Origin: Actinosynnema sp. ALI-1.44 | GTDB taxonomy: Bacteria > Actinomycetota > Actinomycetes > Mycobacteriales > Pseudonocardiaceae | Assembly: GCF_001984155.1 (NCBI RefSeq) | Contig: NZ_MTQO01000048.1 | Coordinates: 310,001-374,000 of the forward strand | Direction: 5' to 3' | DNA length: 64,000 nucleotides | In this document: positions 1 to 7,897 of the stretch, piece by piece | Numbering within the stretch: the first letter of the stretch is position 1 | Layout of the letters: each line of letters opens with the position of its first letter | Position numbers and translations under genes: made by a program | The notes under the pieces: model-generated | The model's database searches: none | Told to the model about the DNA's origin: nothing | The model's input: only the letters and a program-made list of their open reading frames with translations

Positions 1-931
1 GCTGGGTTCCACCACCGAGGCGGAAGCGTTCCTGAACTGGGTGCACGGCGTGCTGGCCACGGTGCCCGGCCCGGAGCGGCTGCACCCGCTGTACACGCTG
101 GCAGGCACGGGTCTCGGGCCCGAGGCCGTGATCGACACCCTGCCGGGCTATGCGGGTTCGCGGCCGGTGCGCGTCGGCAACCTGGCCAACCAGCAGGTCC
201 AGCTCGACGTGTTCGGTCCGGTCGTCGACCTGGTCGCGGCGCTGTCGCTGGCCAGGGGCAAGCTCACCGACGACGACTGGAAGATGACCAACGCGATGGC
301 CGAGGCCGTCGCACGCCGGTGGGAAGAACCGGACCACGGCATCTGGGAGGAGCGGCACCGCCCGCGCCACCACGTGTACTCCAAGGTGATGTGCTGGCTG
401 ACCATCGACCGCGCCATCACGCTGGCGGAGACGTACGGCCGCACGCCGAGCCCGGACTGGCACGCGCTGCGCGACAAGATCGCACAGGACATCCTGACCA
501 AGGGCTGGAACGACGAGGTCAAGTCGTTCACCACCGCCTACGACGGTACGGACCTGGACGCGGCGTCGTTGTTCGTCGGGCTCGCCGGTCTGATCGACCC
601 GTCGGACGAGCGGTTCGCCTCGACGGTCACCGCGATCGAGGCCGAGCTGCGCAGTGGGTCCACTGTGTACCGCTACCACCGCGACGACGGCCTGCCCGGC
701 AACGAGGGCGGCTTCCACCTGTGCGCCGCGTGGATGATCGAGGCGTACCTGATGTGCGGCCGTCGCACCGAGGCCGAGGACCTGTTCGCGCAGATGGTGG
801 ACTGCGCCGGACCGACCGGTCTGCTGCCGGAGGAGTACGACCCGATCGCGGAACGGTCGCTGGGCAACCACCCGCAGGCGTACAGCCACCTGGGTCTGAT
901 CCGCTGCGCCCAACTGCTGAGCGCCCAGTGA
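1..931 (+). CDS. GH15-family glycoside hydrolase (glucoamylase/trehalase type), 3' part
   Basis: The frame is open from base 2, so the gene begins upstream of the window and only about the last 309 codons are present. The fold is the (alpha/alpha)6 barrel of glycoside hydrolase family 15. Visible motifs are D-x-A-S-L-F-V-G-L near the middle, G-G-F-H-L-C-A-A-W-M, the acidic G-L-L-P-E-E-Y-D-P segment where GH15 enzymes keep a catalytic glutamate, and a terminal G-N-H-P-Q-A-Y-S-H-L-G-L-I. Actinobacterial members of this type include trehalases that cleave trehalose to glucose and glucan-hydrolysing glucoamylases. The substrate cannot be told from this fragment, nor whether an upstream domain is fused. 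The stop codon lies 51 bp before the first sigma-factor gene. Confidence 0.85.
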   Translation, partial: LGSTTEAEAFLNWVHGVLATVPGPERLHPLYTLAGTGLGPEAVIDTLPGYAGSRPVRVGNLANQQVQLDVFGPVVDLVAALSLARGKLTDDDWKMTNAMAEAVARRWEEPDHGIWEERHRPRHHVYSKVMCWLTIDRAITLAETYGRTPSPDWHALRDKIAQDILTKGWNDEVKSFTTAYDGTDLDAASLFVGLAGLIDPSDERFASTVTAIEAELRSGSTVYRYHRDDGLPGNEGGFHLCAAWMIEAYLMCGRRTEAEDLFAQMVDCAGPTGLLPEEYDPIAERSLGNHPQAYSHLGLIRCAQLLSAQ

Positions 932-949
932 CACATGAAGCGGTGACGT

Positions 950-982
950 GAACACGAAGGCTGCCCGTCGGCAATAGTCGGT
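950..982 (+). promoter_or_regulatory. ECF-type promoter of the first sigma gene, probably leaderless
   Basis: GAAC at 950-953, a 17-base spacer, then GCAATAG at 971-977, with the GTG start 5 bases later at 983. The same two blocks with the same 17-base and 5-base spacings precede the second sigma gene (2729-2761). GAAC is the usual -35 core for ECF sigma factors. No ribosome-binding site fits between the second block and the GTG, so a leaderless transcript is inferred. Confidence 0.6.
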
Positions 983-1549
983 GTGAGGACTTTGACCAAC
1001 ACCGAAGCCGATGGGCAGCCGCCCCTTGGCCGGGATCGGCCCGACTTGAGCGGGCCCGATCCCGGCTTGGTCTTTGAGTGGCTGTTCGACACCCACGCCG
1101 CCGCGTTGCGGCACTATCTGGTGCGCCGGATCGGCGAGACAGCAGCGGACGACATCGTCAGCGAGACGTTCCTGGTGGCTCTGCACCAGCGACACCGCTA
1201 CGACCCGGCCCGCGCGGCCGTGCGGTCATGGCTGTACGGGATCGCCACGAACCTGATGCGACGGCACTTGCGCGACGAAGTCCGTCACCTGAAGGCGCAT
1301 TCGGCGGAAACACCGGTCGACGGGCACGCGGGCCGCGTCGCCGAACGCGTCGACGCGCAGGCCGCCGCCCAGCGACTCGCGGGCGCGCTGGCCGACCTGT
1401 CCCCCGGCGACCGGGACGTCCTGCTGTTGATCTCCTGGGCGGGCCTGGACACCAACGAGGTCGCCGAAGCACTCGACATTCCCGCGGGCACCGTGCGGTC
1501 ACGGCTGCACCGCGTCCGCAAGCAACTGCGCAAGGGCGGTGAAGCATGA
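983..1549 (+). CDS. ECF RNA polymerase sigma factor (copy 1)
   Basis: A 188-residue sigma-70 family factor with only regions 2 and 4. Region 2 runs from about residue 25 (L-F-D-T-H-A-A-A-L-R-H-Y-L) through D-D-I-V-S-E-T-F-L-V-A to the -10 recognition helix with W-L-Y-G-I-A-T-N-L. Region 4 is the helix-turn-helix around residues 135-185 with E-V-A-E-A-L-D-I-P and T-V-R-S-R-L-H-R-V-R. The GTG at 983 is chosen because the GAAC/GCAATAG promoter sits at the same distance from it as in the paralogue at 2762. The stop overlaps the ATG of the next gene (ATGA), so the pair is translationally coupled. The downstream membrane protein is the likely partner that controls it. The trigger signal is unknown. 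Confidence 0.9.
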   Translation: MRTLTNTEADGQPPLGRDRPDLSGPDPGLVFEWLFDTHAAALRHYLVRRIGETAADDIVSETFLVALHQRHRYDPARAAVRSWLYGIATNLMRRHLRDEVRHLKAHSAETPVDGHAGRVAERVDAQAAAQRLAGALADLSPGDRDVLLLISWAGLDTNEVAEALDIPAGTVRSRLHRVRKQLRKGGEA

Positions 1550-2634
1550 ACGAAAACGTGCACGAGGTGTGGTCGGAGGAAGAACTCGACCGGGCGTTGG
1601 CGGTGTTGAACGCCGATGTGCCACCCGGTGACACCGCGCTCGCCAGGGCACGGGCCGAACTGCTGGCCGCGTCGGGGGCACCGCAGGCTGTCCAGCCGCC
1701 GAAGGCGAGGCGTCATTGGGGGAGGTGGGCGGCTGCGGTGGCGGTCATCGCGGCCGCCTTCGCAAGCCTGCAGGTGGTCCCGTTCGGTGACGAGTCATCG
1801 GTGCCCACCGCCGCGGCGGCGGAGTTGCTCATCAACGCGGCTGACAAGATCGGCGCGTCGGATCCGGTGGTCGGGCCGGGCCAGTACTTGTACGTCGAGG
1901 AGCACAACTGGGGCGGGATGGGGTTCTTCAGCCCGTCCGCTCCGGCGAACAACTTCTTCTACCTGGACGAGCGGTTCAACGAGACGTGGATTCCCGCGGA
2001 CCGCACCCAGGAGTGGTTGTGGCGGATGCGGGAGACGGGCAACCGCAAGTGGATCGTCGGTCGCCCGGAGCAGGCGCCTGCGATCACGAATTCCCCGCTG
2101 CCGGACCAGCGGGCCAGATGCGGCGACTTCACCATCAGCCAGAGCGAGAAGCCGTGCGAAGTGGCAGGCTCCTGGTACAGGCCGACCCCCCAGTTCCTCG
2201 CCTCGCTGCCGACCGACCCTCGCCAGCTCTACGACGTGATCTACAAGGAAGTTTCGGCACGCTCGTACCCACCAGGGATGCCTGCGAACTTCTTCGAGTC
2301 GCAGGTCTTCCAGCAGGTTTCGCATCTGGTCAAGCCCGGCGTGGCACCGGCGGGCATCCGGGCCAACCTGTACCGCGCACTGGCGTTGACCCCTGGACTC
2401 GTGATCAGCGACAAGGACGCCGTCAACCTGGACGGGCGAAGGGGTGTCGCCCTGGGGATCGAAGCCGAGGGCGTCAAGTGGGAGCTGCTCGTCGATCCGA
2501 AGACCGGGCAGTACATCGGCACCCGGCAGACGCAGATCAAGGCGGCCGAGGGGGGAACACCGCCGGGCACGGTGACTTCCACAGCGGTGAAGATCGGGGT
2601 CGTGGAGAAGATGGGTGACAAACCCGGCCAGTGA
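1546..2634 (+). CDS. CU044_5270-family membrane protein, putative anti-sigma partner (copy 1)
   Basis: A 362-residue protein with a short cytoplasmic N-terminus (about residues 1-56) containing an amphipathic stretch L-D-R-A-L-A-V-L-N-A-D-V-P. One membrane helix follows at about residues 59-78, then a roughly 280-residue outside domain. That domain has G-P-G-Q-Y-L-Y-V near its start and a W-I-P-A-D-R motif, both shared with the second copy at 3310. It is coupled by an ATGA overlap to the ECF factor at 983. This family is habitually encoded beside ECF sigma factors in actinomycetes. A role as membrane anti-sigma factor or sensor is inferred from context and topology, because no zinc-binding anti-sigma motif is seen. 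Confidence 0.7.
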   Translation: MNENVHEVWSEEELDRALAVLNADVPPGDTALARARAELLAASGAPQAVQPPKARRHWGRWAAAVAVIAAAFASLQVVPFGDESSVPTAAAAELLINAADKIGASDPVVGPGQYLYVEEHNWGGMGFFSPSAPANNFFYLDERFNETWIPADRTQEWLWRMRETGNRKWIVGRPEQAPAITNSPLPDQRARCGDFTISQSEKPCEVAGSWYRPTPQFLASLPTDPRQLYDVIYKEVSARSYPPGMPANFFESQVFQQVSHLVKPGVAPAGIRANLYRALALTPGLVISDKDAVNLDGRRGVALGIEAEGVKWELLVDPKTGQYIGTRQTQIKAAEGGTPPGTVTSTAVKIGVVEKMGDKPGQ

Positions 2635-2728
2635 ACCGATAGGGCAGTTGAATCGATACAACGGCTGATCCAGCCGGGTCCGCATGCCTGTCGGGGGCGT
2701 GCGGACCTTTTCGTTCGCCCCCATGTCG

Positions 2729-2761
2729 GAACGCTTTCGGTGGCTGCGGGCAATAGCCGTT
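2729..2761 (+). promoter_or_regulatory. ECF-type promoter of the second sigma gene, probably leaderless
   Basis: GAAC at 2729-2732, a 17-base spacer, GCAATAG at 2750-2756, and the GTG start 5 bases on at 2762. Blocks and spacings match those at 950-982 exactly although the spacer sequences differ, which is what selection on a promoter would leave. Confidence 0.6.
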
Positions 2762-3313
2762 GTGACGATGGCGAGCGTGGAACGGCCGGATCTCCAAGGC
2801 CCCGACGCGGGCAGGGTGCTCGCGCGGCTCTACGACGACCACGCGCGTGGTCTGCACCGATACCTCGCGCGACGGTTGGATCCGGCGACAGCTGACGATC
2901 TCGTGGCCGACACGTTCCTGCTCGCGTGGGAACAACGCAGCCGGTACGAGCCTGAACGGGCGACTGTCCGCGCGTGGCTCTTCGGCATCGCCACGAACCT
3001 GTTGAGACGGCACGCCCGCAGTGAGGTTCGGGGGTTGCGGGCGGCTGCCCGTGACGTGGGCCGGGCACACGCCGCCGACGGCACCGACACCGTGGCCGTG
3101 TCCAGGGCTGACGCCAGCGTGGAAGCACGCAGGCTGGGCACCGCGCTCGCCGACTTGCGCCAGGAGGAACGGGACGTGTTGCTGCTCGTGGCGTGGGCCG
3201 GTCTGAAACCGGTCGAGGTCGCCGAGGCGCTGAAGATCGACGCGGTCACCGTCCGGACGCGGCTGCACCGCGCCCGCTCCGCACTCCGCCGACACCTGGG
3301 AGCAGAGCGATGA
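2762..3313 (+). CDS. ECF RNA polymerase sigma factor (copy 2)
   Basis: A 183-residue sigma-70 factor of the same type as copy 1. Region 2 has L-Y-D-D-H-A-R-G-L-H-R-Y, A-D-D-L-V-A-D-T-F-L-L-A-W and W-L-F-G-I-A-T-N-L-L-R-R-H. Region 4 ends with V-A-E-A-L-K-I-D and T-V-R-T-R-L-H-R-A-R. The frame is open further upstream to 2684, but the GTG at 2762 is preferred because the promoter spacing equals that of copy 1 and the protein length then matches. An ATG at 2768 is a possible alternative. An ATGA overlap couples it to the next gene. Copies 1 and 2 look like an ancient tandem duplication, with clear similarity but many substitutions. Confidence 0.88.
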   Translation: MTMASVERPDLQGPDAGRVLARLYDDHARGLHRYLARRLDPATADDLVADTFLLAWEQRSRYEPERATVRAWLFGIATNLLRRHARSEVRGLRAAARDVGRAHAADGTDTVAVSRADASVEARRLGTALADLRQEERDVLLLVAWAGLKPVEVAEALKIDAVTVRTRLHRARSALRRHLGAER

Positions 3314-4533
3314 ACGACCTGGAACTGGACGAGGCGCTGGCCGGGTTCCGCGACGACGTGCCGGAGATGAGCGAGGAGATGTTCCTGCTCGGCAAGATCC
3401 GGCTGGAGGCGGCGGTCGAACCGGCCATCGAACCACTGCCCGAGCCGGAGCCGTTGGCGGTGCGGTTCGAGGTGGTCGGCGGGCGCGGGCAGTCCGTTCC
3501 ACGATCTCGGCGCCCTGGTCTGTGGCTGACTGCCGCCGCTGCGTGCGCGGTTCTGGCAGTCGGGACGACCCTGGTGGTCAAGTCAAGTGGCGACAAGGGC
3601 CCCGTCCCCGGGGTCCACCAGATGTCGGTCGCGCAGACGCCTTCCGCGGTCACCCAGGCTCCGGTGCCGCTGTCGACGCCGAGGCCGAGCACGTCGTACC
3701 CGGCGCCGCCACGCCGCCCGGCCGCGGCCAAAGGCGGGCCGCAAAGCCACACCGGTGTCCGGTTGCCGGCGCCGACGGTGGTCTACAACGCGGCGGGTGA
3801 GCTCGCGGTCAACGTCGCCGACCTTCCTGTCTCCCCCGGCCAGTACCTGTTCATGGCCCGGCAGGAGTGGGGCAAGCCCATCGAGGTCAACAGGAACCAG
3901 CAACTCACCGGAACGCCCGGCTTGGGCGGGTACTGGAACGAATGGGTCCCGGCTGACCGGTCCGGGGTGTGGCGGCTCGACCGGGACGTCGCGACCGGCA
4001 TGGAGAACGGGCCGATCGACGGCGAGGCGCCGCTGTCGAGCATGATCTCCGGACGGTCCAGGCAGGAGGGCACATTCGAGGCCGTCGGCGGCGTCTACTT
4101 CCCGCCGTACACCAGCTGGCGGAACCCGACACCGGAGTTCGTCGCGGGTCTGCCGCGTGATCCCAAGGCCCTCTACCAGCGCCTGGTGAACGACTCGGCA
4201 GACTCGTACGACCCGACCGCGGAAGCGCTGGACCTCGTCGGCGAACTGCTCGGCCGTCCGCTCCCAGCCGACCTGCGACGCAGCCTGTTGCAGGCGCTGG
4301 CGTACCACCCTTGGCTGCGGATCGACTGGAACGCCAAGACACGGGACGGCCGCCCCGCGGTGTCGCTGCAGATCGACGACCGGTTCATCGACCACCTGCA
4401 GGAGGTGCTCGTCGACGGCGCGACCGGCCAGCTGATCGGGACCAGGAGCACCCAGCTCTACCCGCCCAACAAGCCCACCGACGAGACAATCGTCCACTGG
4501 TCCGTCGTGGACAGGGTCGGGGCTACCTCTTAG
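3310..4533 (+). CDS. CU044_5270-family membrane protein, putative anti-sigma partner (copy 2)
   Basis: A 407-residue counterpart of the protein at 1546. The N-terminal cytoplasmic part has L-D-E-A-L-A-G-F-R-D-D-V-P, aligned with copy 1. A membrane helix lies at about residues 69-88, followed by a Ser/Thr/Pro-rich linker of about 60 residues that copy 1 lacks. The outside domain again has S-P-G-Q-Y-L-F-M and W-V-P-A-D-R. The ATG at 3310 overlaps the sigma-factor stop; the frame is open upstream to 3193, but that part lies inside the sigma gene. The last 11 bases overlap the 3' end of radA on the other strand. Control of the partner sigma factor is inferred. Confidence 0.7.
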   Translation: MNDLELDEALAGFRDDVPEMSEEMFLLGKIRLEAAVEPAIEPLPEPEPLAVRFEVVGGRGQSVPRSRRPGLWLTAAAACAVLAVGTTLVVKSSGDKGPVPGVHQMSVAQTPSAVTQAPVPLSTPRPSTSYPAPPRRPAAAKGGPQSHTGVRLPAPTVVYNAAGELAVNVADLPVSPGQYLFMARQEWGKPIEVNRNQQLTGTPGLGGYWNEWVPADRSGVWRLDRDVATGMENGPIDGEAPLSSMISGRSRQEGTFEAVGGVYFPPYTSWRNPTPEFVAGLPRDPKALYQRLVNDSADSYDPTAEALDLVGELLGRPLPADLRRSLLQALAYHPWLRIDWNAKTRDGRPAVSLQIDDRFIDHLQEVLVDGATGQLIGTRSTQLYPPNKPTDETIVHWSVVDRVGATS

Positions 4534-5890
4534 AAAGGGTGTCCACCAACGTCCGCAGGTCCGGGACGACCGTCGCCTTGATCTCCTTGGGCAGGCGGCC
4601 CGAGTCCGGCGGGATCAGCGCGCGTTTGAAACCGAGCCTCGCGGCCTCGGCGAGCCGCCTGCCGACGCTGCCGACCCGGCGGACCTCACCGGCGAGACCG
4701 ACCTCGCCGATGATGACCATGTCGTTGGGCAGCGGGATGTCGAGCTTGGCGCTGGCGACCGCCATGGCGAGGGCGAGGTCACCGGCCGGTTCGATGATCC
4801 GCATGCCGCCGACGGTCGCGGTGAACACATCGGACTTGCCCAAGGGCAGGCTGGCCCGCCGTTCGAGCACGGCGAGCACCTTGGCGACCCTGGACGCCTC
4901 AAGACCGTTGACCGCGCGTCGCGGCATCGGCGCCTCGGTACTGGACACGAGCGCCTGGACTTCGCCGAGCAGGGCACGTTTGCCCTCGAGGATGACGGTC
5001 ACCGCGGTACCCGGCACGCCTTCGACCCGGTTGCTCATGAAGATCCCGGACGGGTCCGGCACACCGACGATGCCTTCCTCGACCATCTCGAAACAGCCGA
5101 CCTCGTCGGCGGCTCCGAACCGGTTCTTCACCCCGCGCACGAGCCGCAGCGAGGAGTACTTGTCGCCTTCGAAGTGCAGGACGACGTCGACGAGGTGTTC
5201 CAGCACCCGGGGCCCGGCGACCGAGCCTTCCTTGGTGACGTGCCCGACGAGGATGACCGGGAGGCTGCGCTCCTTGGCCAACGCCACCAGCGCGGCGGTG
5301 ACGGCCCTGACCTGGGTGACGCCACCGGCGGAGCTCTCCACGGCGGGAGACGACATGGTCTGCACGGAGTCGATCACCAGCATGGCCGGTTTGACCGCGT
5401 CGACGTGCCCGATGACGGTCGCCAGATCGCTTTCGGCCGCCAGGAACATCTCGCTGTGCACGTTCCCGGTCCGTTCGGCGCGCAGCCGCACCTGGCCCGC
5501 GGACTCCTCGCCGGTGATGTAGAGGGCGCGACCGGGCGAGTCCTCCCTGGCGACCCACTGGTAGGCGACCTCGAGCAGCAGGGTCGACTTGCCGACCCCG
5601 GGCTCACCGGCCAGCAGGACGACAGCACCGGGCACCAGTCCCCCGCCGAGCACCCGGTCCAGCTCGGGCACGCCGGTCTTCTGCGCCCGCGCGGACTCGA
5701 CGTCGACCTCGGCTATCGGCCTCGCGGGCGACGCTGGCGCACCGGCGACGACCTTCGCCAACGCGGGCTTGGCGGCGGCGACCTCCTCGATCGTCCCCCA
5801 CGCCTGGCACTCGGGGCACCGCCCGAACCACTTGTTGACGACGACACCGCACTCACCACACCGGTACGCCGGACCCGACTTCTTGACCAC
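4523..5890 (-). CDS. radA: DNA repair/recombination ATPase RadA
   Basis: A 455-residue cytoplasmic RecA-like ATPase that helps process recombination intermediates and stalled forks. An N-terminal zinc finger has Cys11, Cys14, Cys25 and Cys28. A Walker A loop G-E-P-G-V-G-K-S lies near residue 95. The RadA signature K-N-R-F-G is near residue 253, and a C-terminal Lon-like domain holds P-A-G-D-L-A-L-A. Length and domain order are normal. In mycobacteria radA is followed by disA; here the next gene downstream is the convergent CU044_5270 gene, overlapping by 11 bp, and no disA is present in the window. The 5' side faces the tandem repeat at 5916-6242. Confidence 0.97.
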   Translation of the reverse strand: MVKKSGPAYRCGECGVVVNKWFGRCPECQAWGTIEEVAAAKPALAKVVAGAPASPARPIAEVDVESARAQKTGVPELDRVLGGGLVPGAVVLLAGEPGVGKSTLLLEVAYQWVAREDSPGRALYITGEESAGQVRLRAERTGNVHSEMFLAAESDLATVIGHVDAVKPAMLVIDSVQTMSSPAVESSAGGVTQVRAVTAALVALAKERSLPVILVGHVTKEGSVAGPRVLEHLVDVVLHFEGDKYSSLRLVRGVKNRFGAADEVGCFEMVEEGIVGVPDPSGIFMSNRVEGVPGTAVTVILEGKRALLGEVQALVSSTEAPMPRRAVNGLEASRVAKVLAVLERRASLPLGKSDVFTATVGGMRIIEPAGDLALAMAVASAKLDIPLPNDMVIIGEVGLAGEVRRVGSVGRRLAEAARLGFKRALIPPDSGRLPKEIKATVVPDLRTLVDTLSKR

Positions 5891-5915
5891 CCGCAGAACC
5901 TAGCGCCCACCACCG

Positions 5916-6078
5916 ACAGTGTTGGATTGCCCTCGCTCCGCTCGGGCGGGTTTGGTCGCCAAAAGCCGGTCATTGCCACCCCGCCCCACGCACCCGACAT
6001 CTTCGCCGTGACCTGCTGATCAGCGTGGCTGGGGCGATGTCGGGCGCGTTGCGAGGCGTCAACGACCAGCGCGACCAA
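5916..6078. repeat. 162-bp inverted-repeat element, unit 1 of a tandem pair
   Basis: First of two direct copies with a 162-base period. Each unit is itself a large imperfect palindrome. GTTTGGTCGC at 5950-5959 pairs with GCGACCAAAC at 6071-6080. CCCGACATC at 5993-6001 pairs with GATGTCGGG at 6036-6044. CTGATCAG (6016-6023) lies at the centre. It contains no plausible gene, although the minus strand stays open by chance. It resembles a non-autonomous MITE-like or REP-like intergenic element. Confidence 0.85.
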
Positions 6079-6242
6079 ACAGTGTTGACGGCCCTCGCTC
6101 CGCTCGGACGGGTTTGGTCGCCAAAAGCCGGTCATTGCCACCCCGCCCCACGCAACCGACATCTTCGCCGTGACCTGCTGATCAGCGTGGCTGGGGCGAT
6201 GTCGGGCGCGTTGCGAGGCGTCAACGACCAGCGCGACCAAAC
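6079..6242. repeat. 162-bp inverted-repeat element, unit 2 of a tandem pair
   Basis: Second copy, nearly identical to unit 1 from the CCTCGCTCCGCTCGG block onward, with a one-base length difference at the left edge (after the shared CAGTGTTG). Outer arms are at 6112-6121 and 6233-6242. Together with unit 1 it fills most of the 424-bp gap between radA and the lpqE-like gene, so any radA promoter must lie in or beside it. Confidence 0.85.
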
Positions 6243-6268
6243 CAGCCGACCAGGGCCGGTACAAGCGA

Positions 6269-6298
6269 AACGCCCGGCACCGTGGGGTGCCGGGCGTT
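6269..6298 (-). terminator. Rho-independent-type hairpin after the lpqE-like gene
   Basis: A perfect 13-bp stem (AACGCCCGGCACC with its complement) and a 4-base loop, 17 bases beyond the stop of the lpqE-like gene. There is no long T run, as is usual in high-GC actinomycetes. Confidence 0.75.
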
Positions 6299-6314
6299 CA
6301 CCGAGAATGCTCGG

Positions 6315-7100
6315 TCAGTGCCCTTCGCCGCCTGCCGCGGGCTTGCGGGGTGTGGTCGGGACCGCGACGGGCACCGGGATGGTCACCGAGCCGCTGCGGA
6401 ACGTGAAGGTGATCTCGACGGTCTTGCCGGAGCGGATGTCCTCGGTCAGCCCGGTCAGCACGACCGTCACCTTGCCGATCTCGGTCGGCTGGGACGACGT
6501 GGTGGTCGGCCGGGACGTGGTGGTCGCCGAGCCGGACGTGGCCGAGCCCGAGGCAGCACCGGAGGTCGGCGAGCCGGAGGCAGCACCGGACGTCGGCGAG
6601 CCGGAGGCAGCACCGGACGTCGGGGTACCCGGGCTCACCGAGCCCGAAGGGGAGCCGGAGGTGGCCGGACCGGAGGTGGTGGCCGGACCGGAGGTGGTGG
6701 TCGGCGCCGACGACGAGGACGACGAGGGGCGCACGCCACCCGGGGGCACCTCGATGATCAGCGCACGGCCCGCGGCCAGCTTCTTGTCCCCGCTGATGCT
6801 GGCCTGGCCGACCGAGCTGGTGACCGAGACGATCTCGTCGTCGCTCTGCGCGCTGTTGACCAGCGTGCCGGTCAGCGCCGCGCTCTCGCCCTTCTCGTAC
6901 ACGCCGTGGTCCGGGTAGGCGAACTGGACGTCGCGGACGGCCACGAGGCCGACGTTGCCCTGGCTGCCGTTCACCGCGGGTTCCATGCCGGCGGTCTGCG
7001 AGATCTGGCCGGCGCCGCACCCCGCGAGAGCGAGCGCGACTCCTGCCGTCACCCCTACCGTCGCGGCGGTGAAGCGCAGGCTGTGCCGTTGACGACTCAC
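6315..7100 (-). CDS. lpqE: LpqE-like lipoprotein
   Basis: A 261-residue exported lipoprotein. A basic N-terminus, a hydrophobic core and the lipobox L-A-L-A-G-C predict lipidation at about Cys28. The folded part (about residues 45-120) has G-x-L-V-N-S-A-x-x-D-D-x-I, which resembles the copper-chaperone-like PCuAC fold. Its position between radA and carD is that of M. tuberculosis lpqE (Rv3584). A Ser/Thr/Gly/Ala linker splits the domain, and within it a 9-residue unit P-T-S-G-A-A-S-G-S repeats three times (DNA 6544-6624). A second conserved segment follows (K-V-T-V-V-L-T-G-L-T). The biochemical role is unproven; a metal-binding function is only suggested by the fold. Confidence 0.72.
   Translation of the reverse strand: MSRQRHSLRFTAATVGVTAGVALALAGCGAGQISQTAGMEPAVNGSQGNVGLVAVRDVQFAYPDHGVYEKGESAALTGTLVNSAQSDDEIVSVTSSVGQASISGDKKLAAGRALIIEVPPGGVRPSSSSSSAPTTTSGPATTSGPATSGSPSGSVSPGTPTSGAASGSPTSGAASGSPTSGAASGSATSGSATTTSRPTTTSSQPTEIGKVTVVLTGLTEDIRSGKTVEITFTFRSGSVTIPVPVAVPTTPRKPAAGGEGH
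6544..6624 (-). repeat. Three 27-bp tandem repeats inside the lpqE-like gene
   Basis: Three adjacent copies of a 27-base unit at 6544-6570, 6571-6597 and 6598-6624 encode the 9-residue Ser/Gly/Ala/Thr/Pro linker repeat. Differences are single bases, so the expansion is recent and copy number may vary between strains. Confidence 0.85.
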
Positions 7101-7342
7101 GTTGCCGGTCCCTCCTGGTGAAAACGCGTCTGCCGGAAGGGTATCCGGCGGTCACCGGCCGCTCGCGGGGGCCTCGCCGAGTTGATGTCCACAAAGGATC
7201 GCGCAGTATCCCATCAAGATCGTTAATTGTCACTTCGATGCATGGGGAGACGTATTTTGTCAACCCCCAGCCGGTCCATCCTCGGGCCGCTGACCTGCGC
7301 TTACCCGTCTCACACCGAGCTGATGGGGATTGCGGGACGTGT

Positions 7343-7348
7343 TAGAAT
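7343..7348 (+). promoter_or_regulatory. Candidate -10 box of carD
   Basis: TAGAAT lies 28 bases before the carD ATG, in the 275-bp divergent gap between the lpqE-like gene and carD. A matching -35 is poor (CTGAT near 7320). An AG-rich ribosome-binding site, AAAGGGGCAGAGG, follows it. Confidence 0.45.
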
Positions 7349-7375
7349 GGGGTCAGCGAAAGGGGCAGAGGACAC

Positions 7376-7870
7376 ATGGTTTTCAAGGTCGGAGAGACCG
7401 TCGTCTACCCGCACCACGGTGCCGCTCTCATCGAAGCAATCGAGACACGCGTGATCAAGGGCGAGGAGAAGAAGTACCTCGTTCTCAAGGTCGCGCAGGG
7501 TGATCTCACGGTTCGCGTACCCGCTGACAACGCCGAGATCGTAGGCGTGCGTGACGTCGTCGGCCAAGAGGGTCTCAACCGCGTCTTCGATGTTTTGCGT
7601 GCTCCTCACACCGAGGAGCCGACCAACTGGTCACGGCGGTATAAGGCCAACCTGGAGAAGCTCGCCTCCGGCGATGTGAACAAGGTTGCCGAAGTGGTGC
7701 GAGACCTCTGGCGGCGTGAGAAGGACCGTGGTCTATCCGCGGGTGAGAAGCGGATGCTGGCCAAGGCTCGACAGATACTGGTGAGCGAATTGGCACTGGC
7801 CGAGGGCACCGACGAGGACAAGGCCGAGGTCCTCCTCGACGAGGTCCTGGCCACAGCCGCGGCGGTCTAG
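7376..7870 (+). CDS. carD: RNA polymerase-binding transcription factor CarD
   Basis: A 164-residue global regulator that binds the RNA polymerase beta subunit and stabilises the open promoter complex, notably at rRNA promoters. The N-terminal Tudor-like polymerase-interacting domain spans about residues 1-55 ([11 protein letters not shown]). The helical C-terminal DNA-binding domain contains Trp85 in the sequence T-N-W-S-R-R-Y, the position of the functional tryptophan in mycobacterial CarD. Length is standard. It is followed by ispD and ispF on the same strand, the usual carD-ispD-ispF order. Confidence 0.97.
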   Translation: MVFKVGETVVYPHHGAALIEAIETRVIKGEEKKYLVLKVAQGDLTVRVPADNAEIVGVRDVVGQEGLNRVFDVLRAPHTEEPTNWSRRYKANLEKLASGDVNKVAEVVRDLWRREKDRGLSAGEKRMLAKARQILVSELALAEGTDEDKAEVLLDEVLATAAAV

Positions 7871-7897
7871 TCCACCCCGCAGTACGGGAAACACACA

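Noticed and set aside
5713-6264. Minus-strand open frame of 183 codons with an internal 54-residue repeat
   Set aside because: It is the chance translation of the 162-bp tandem element plus the antisense frame of radA's start. No start signal or homology, and the repeat is explained at DNA level as a palindrome.
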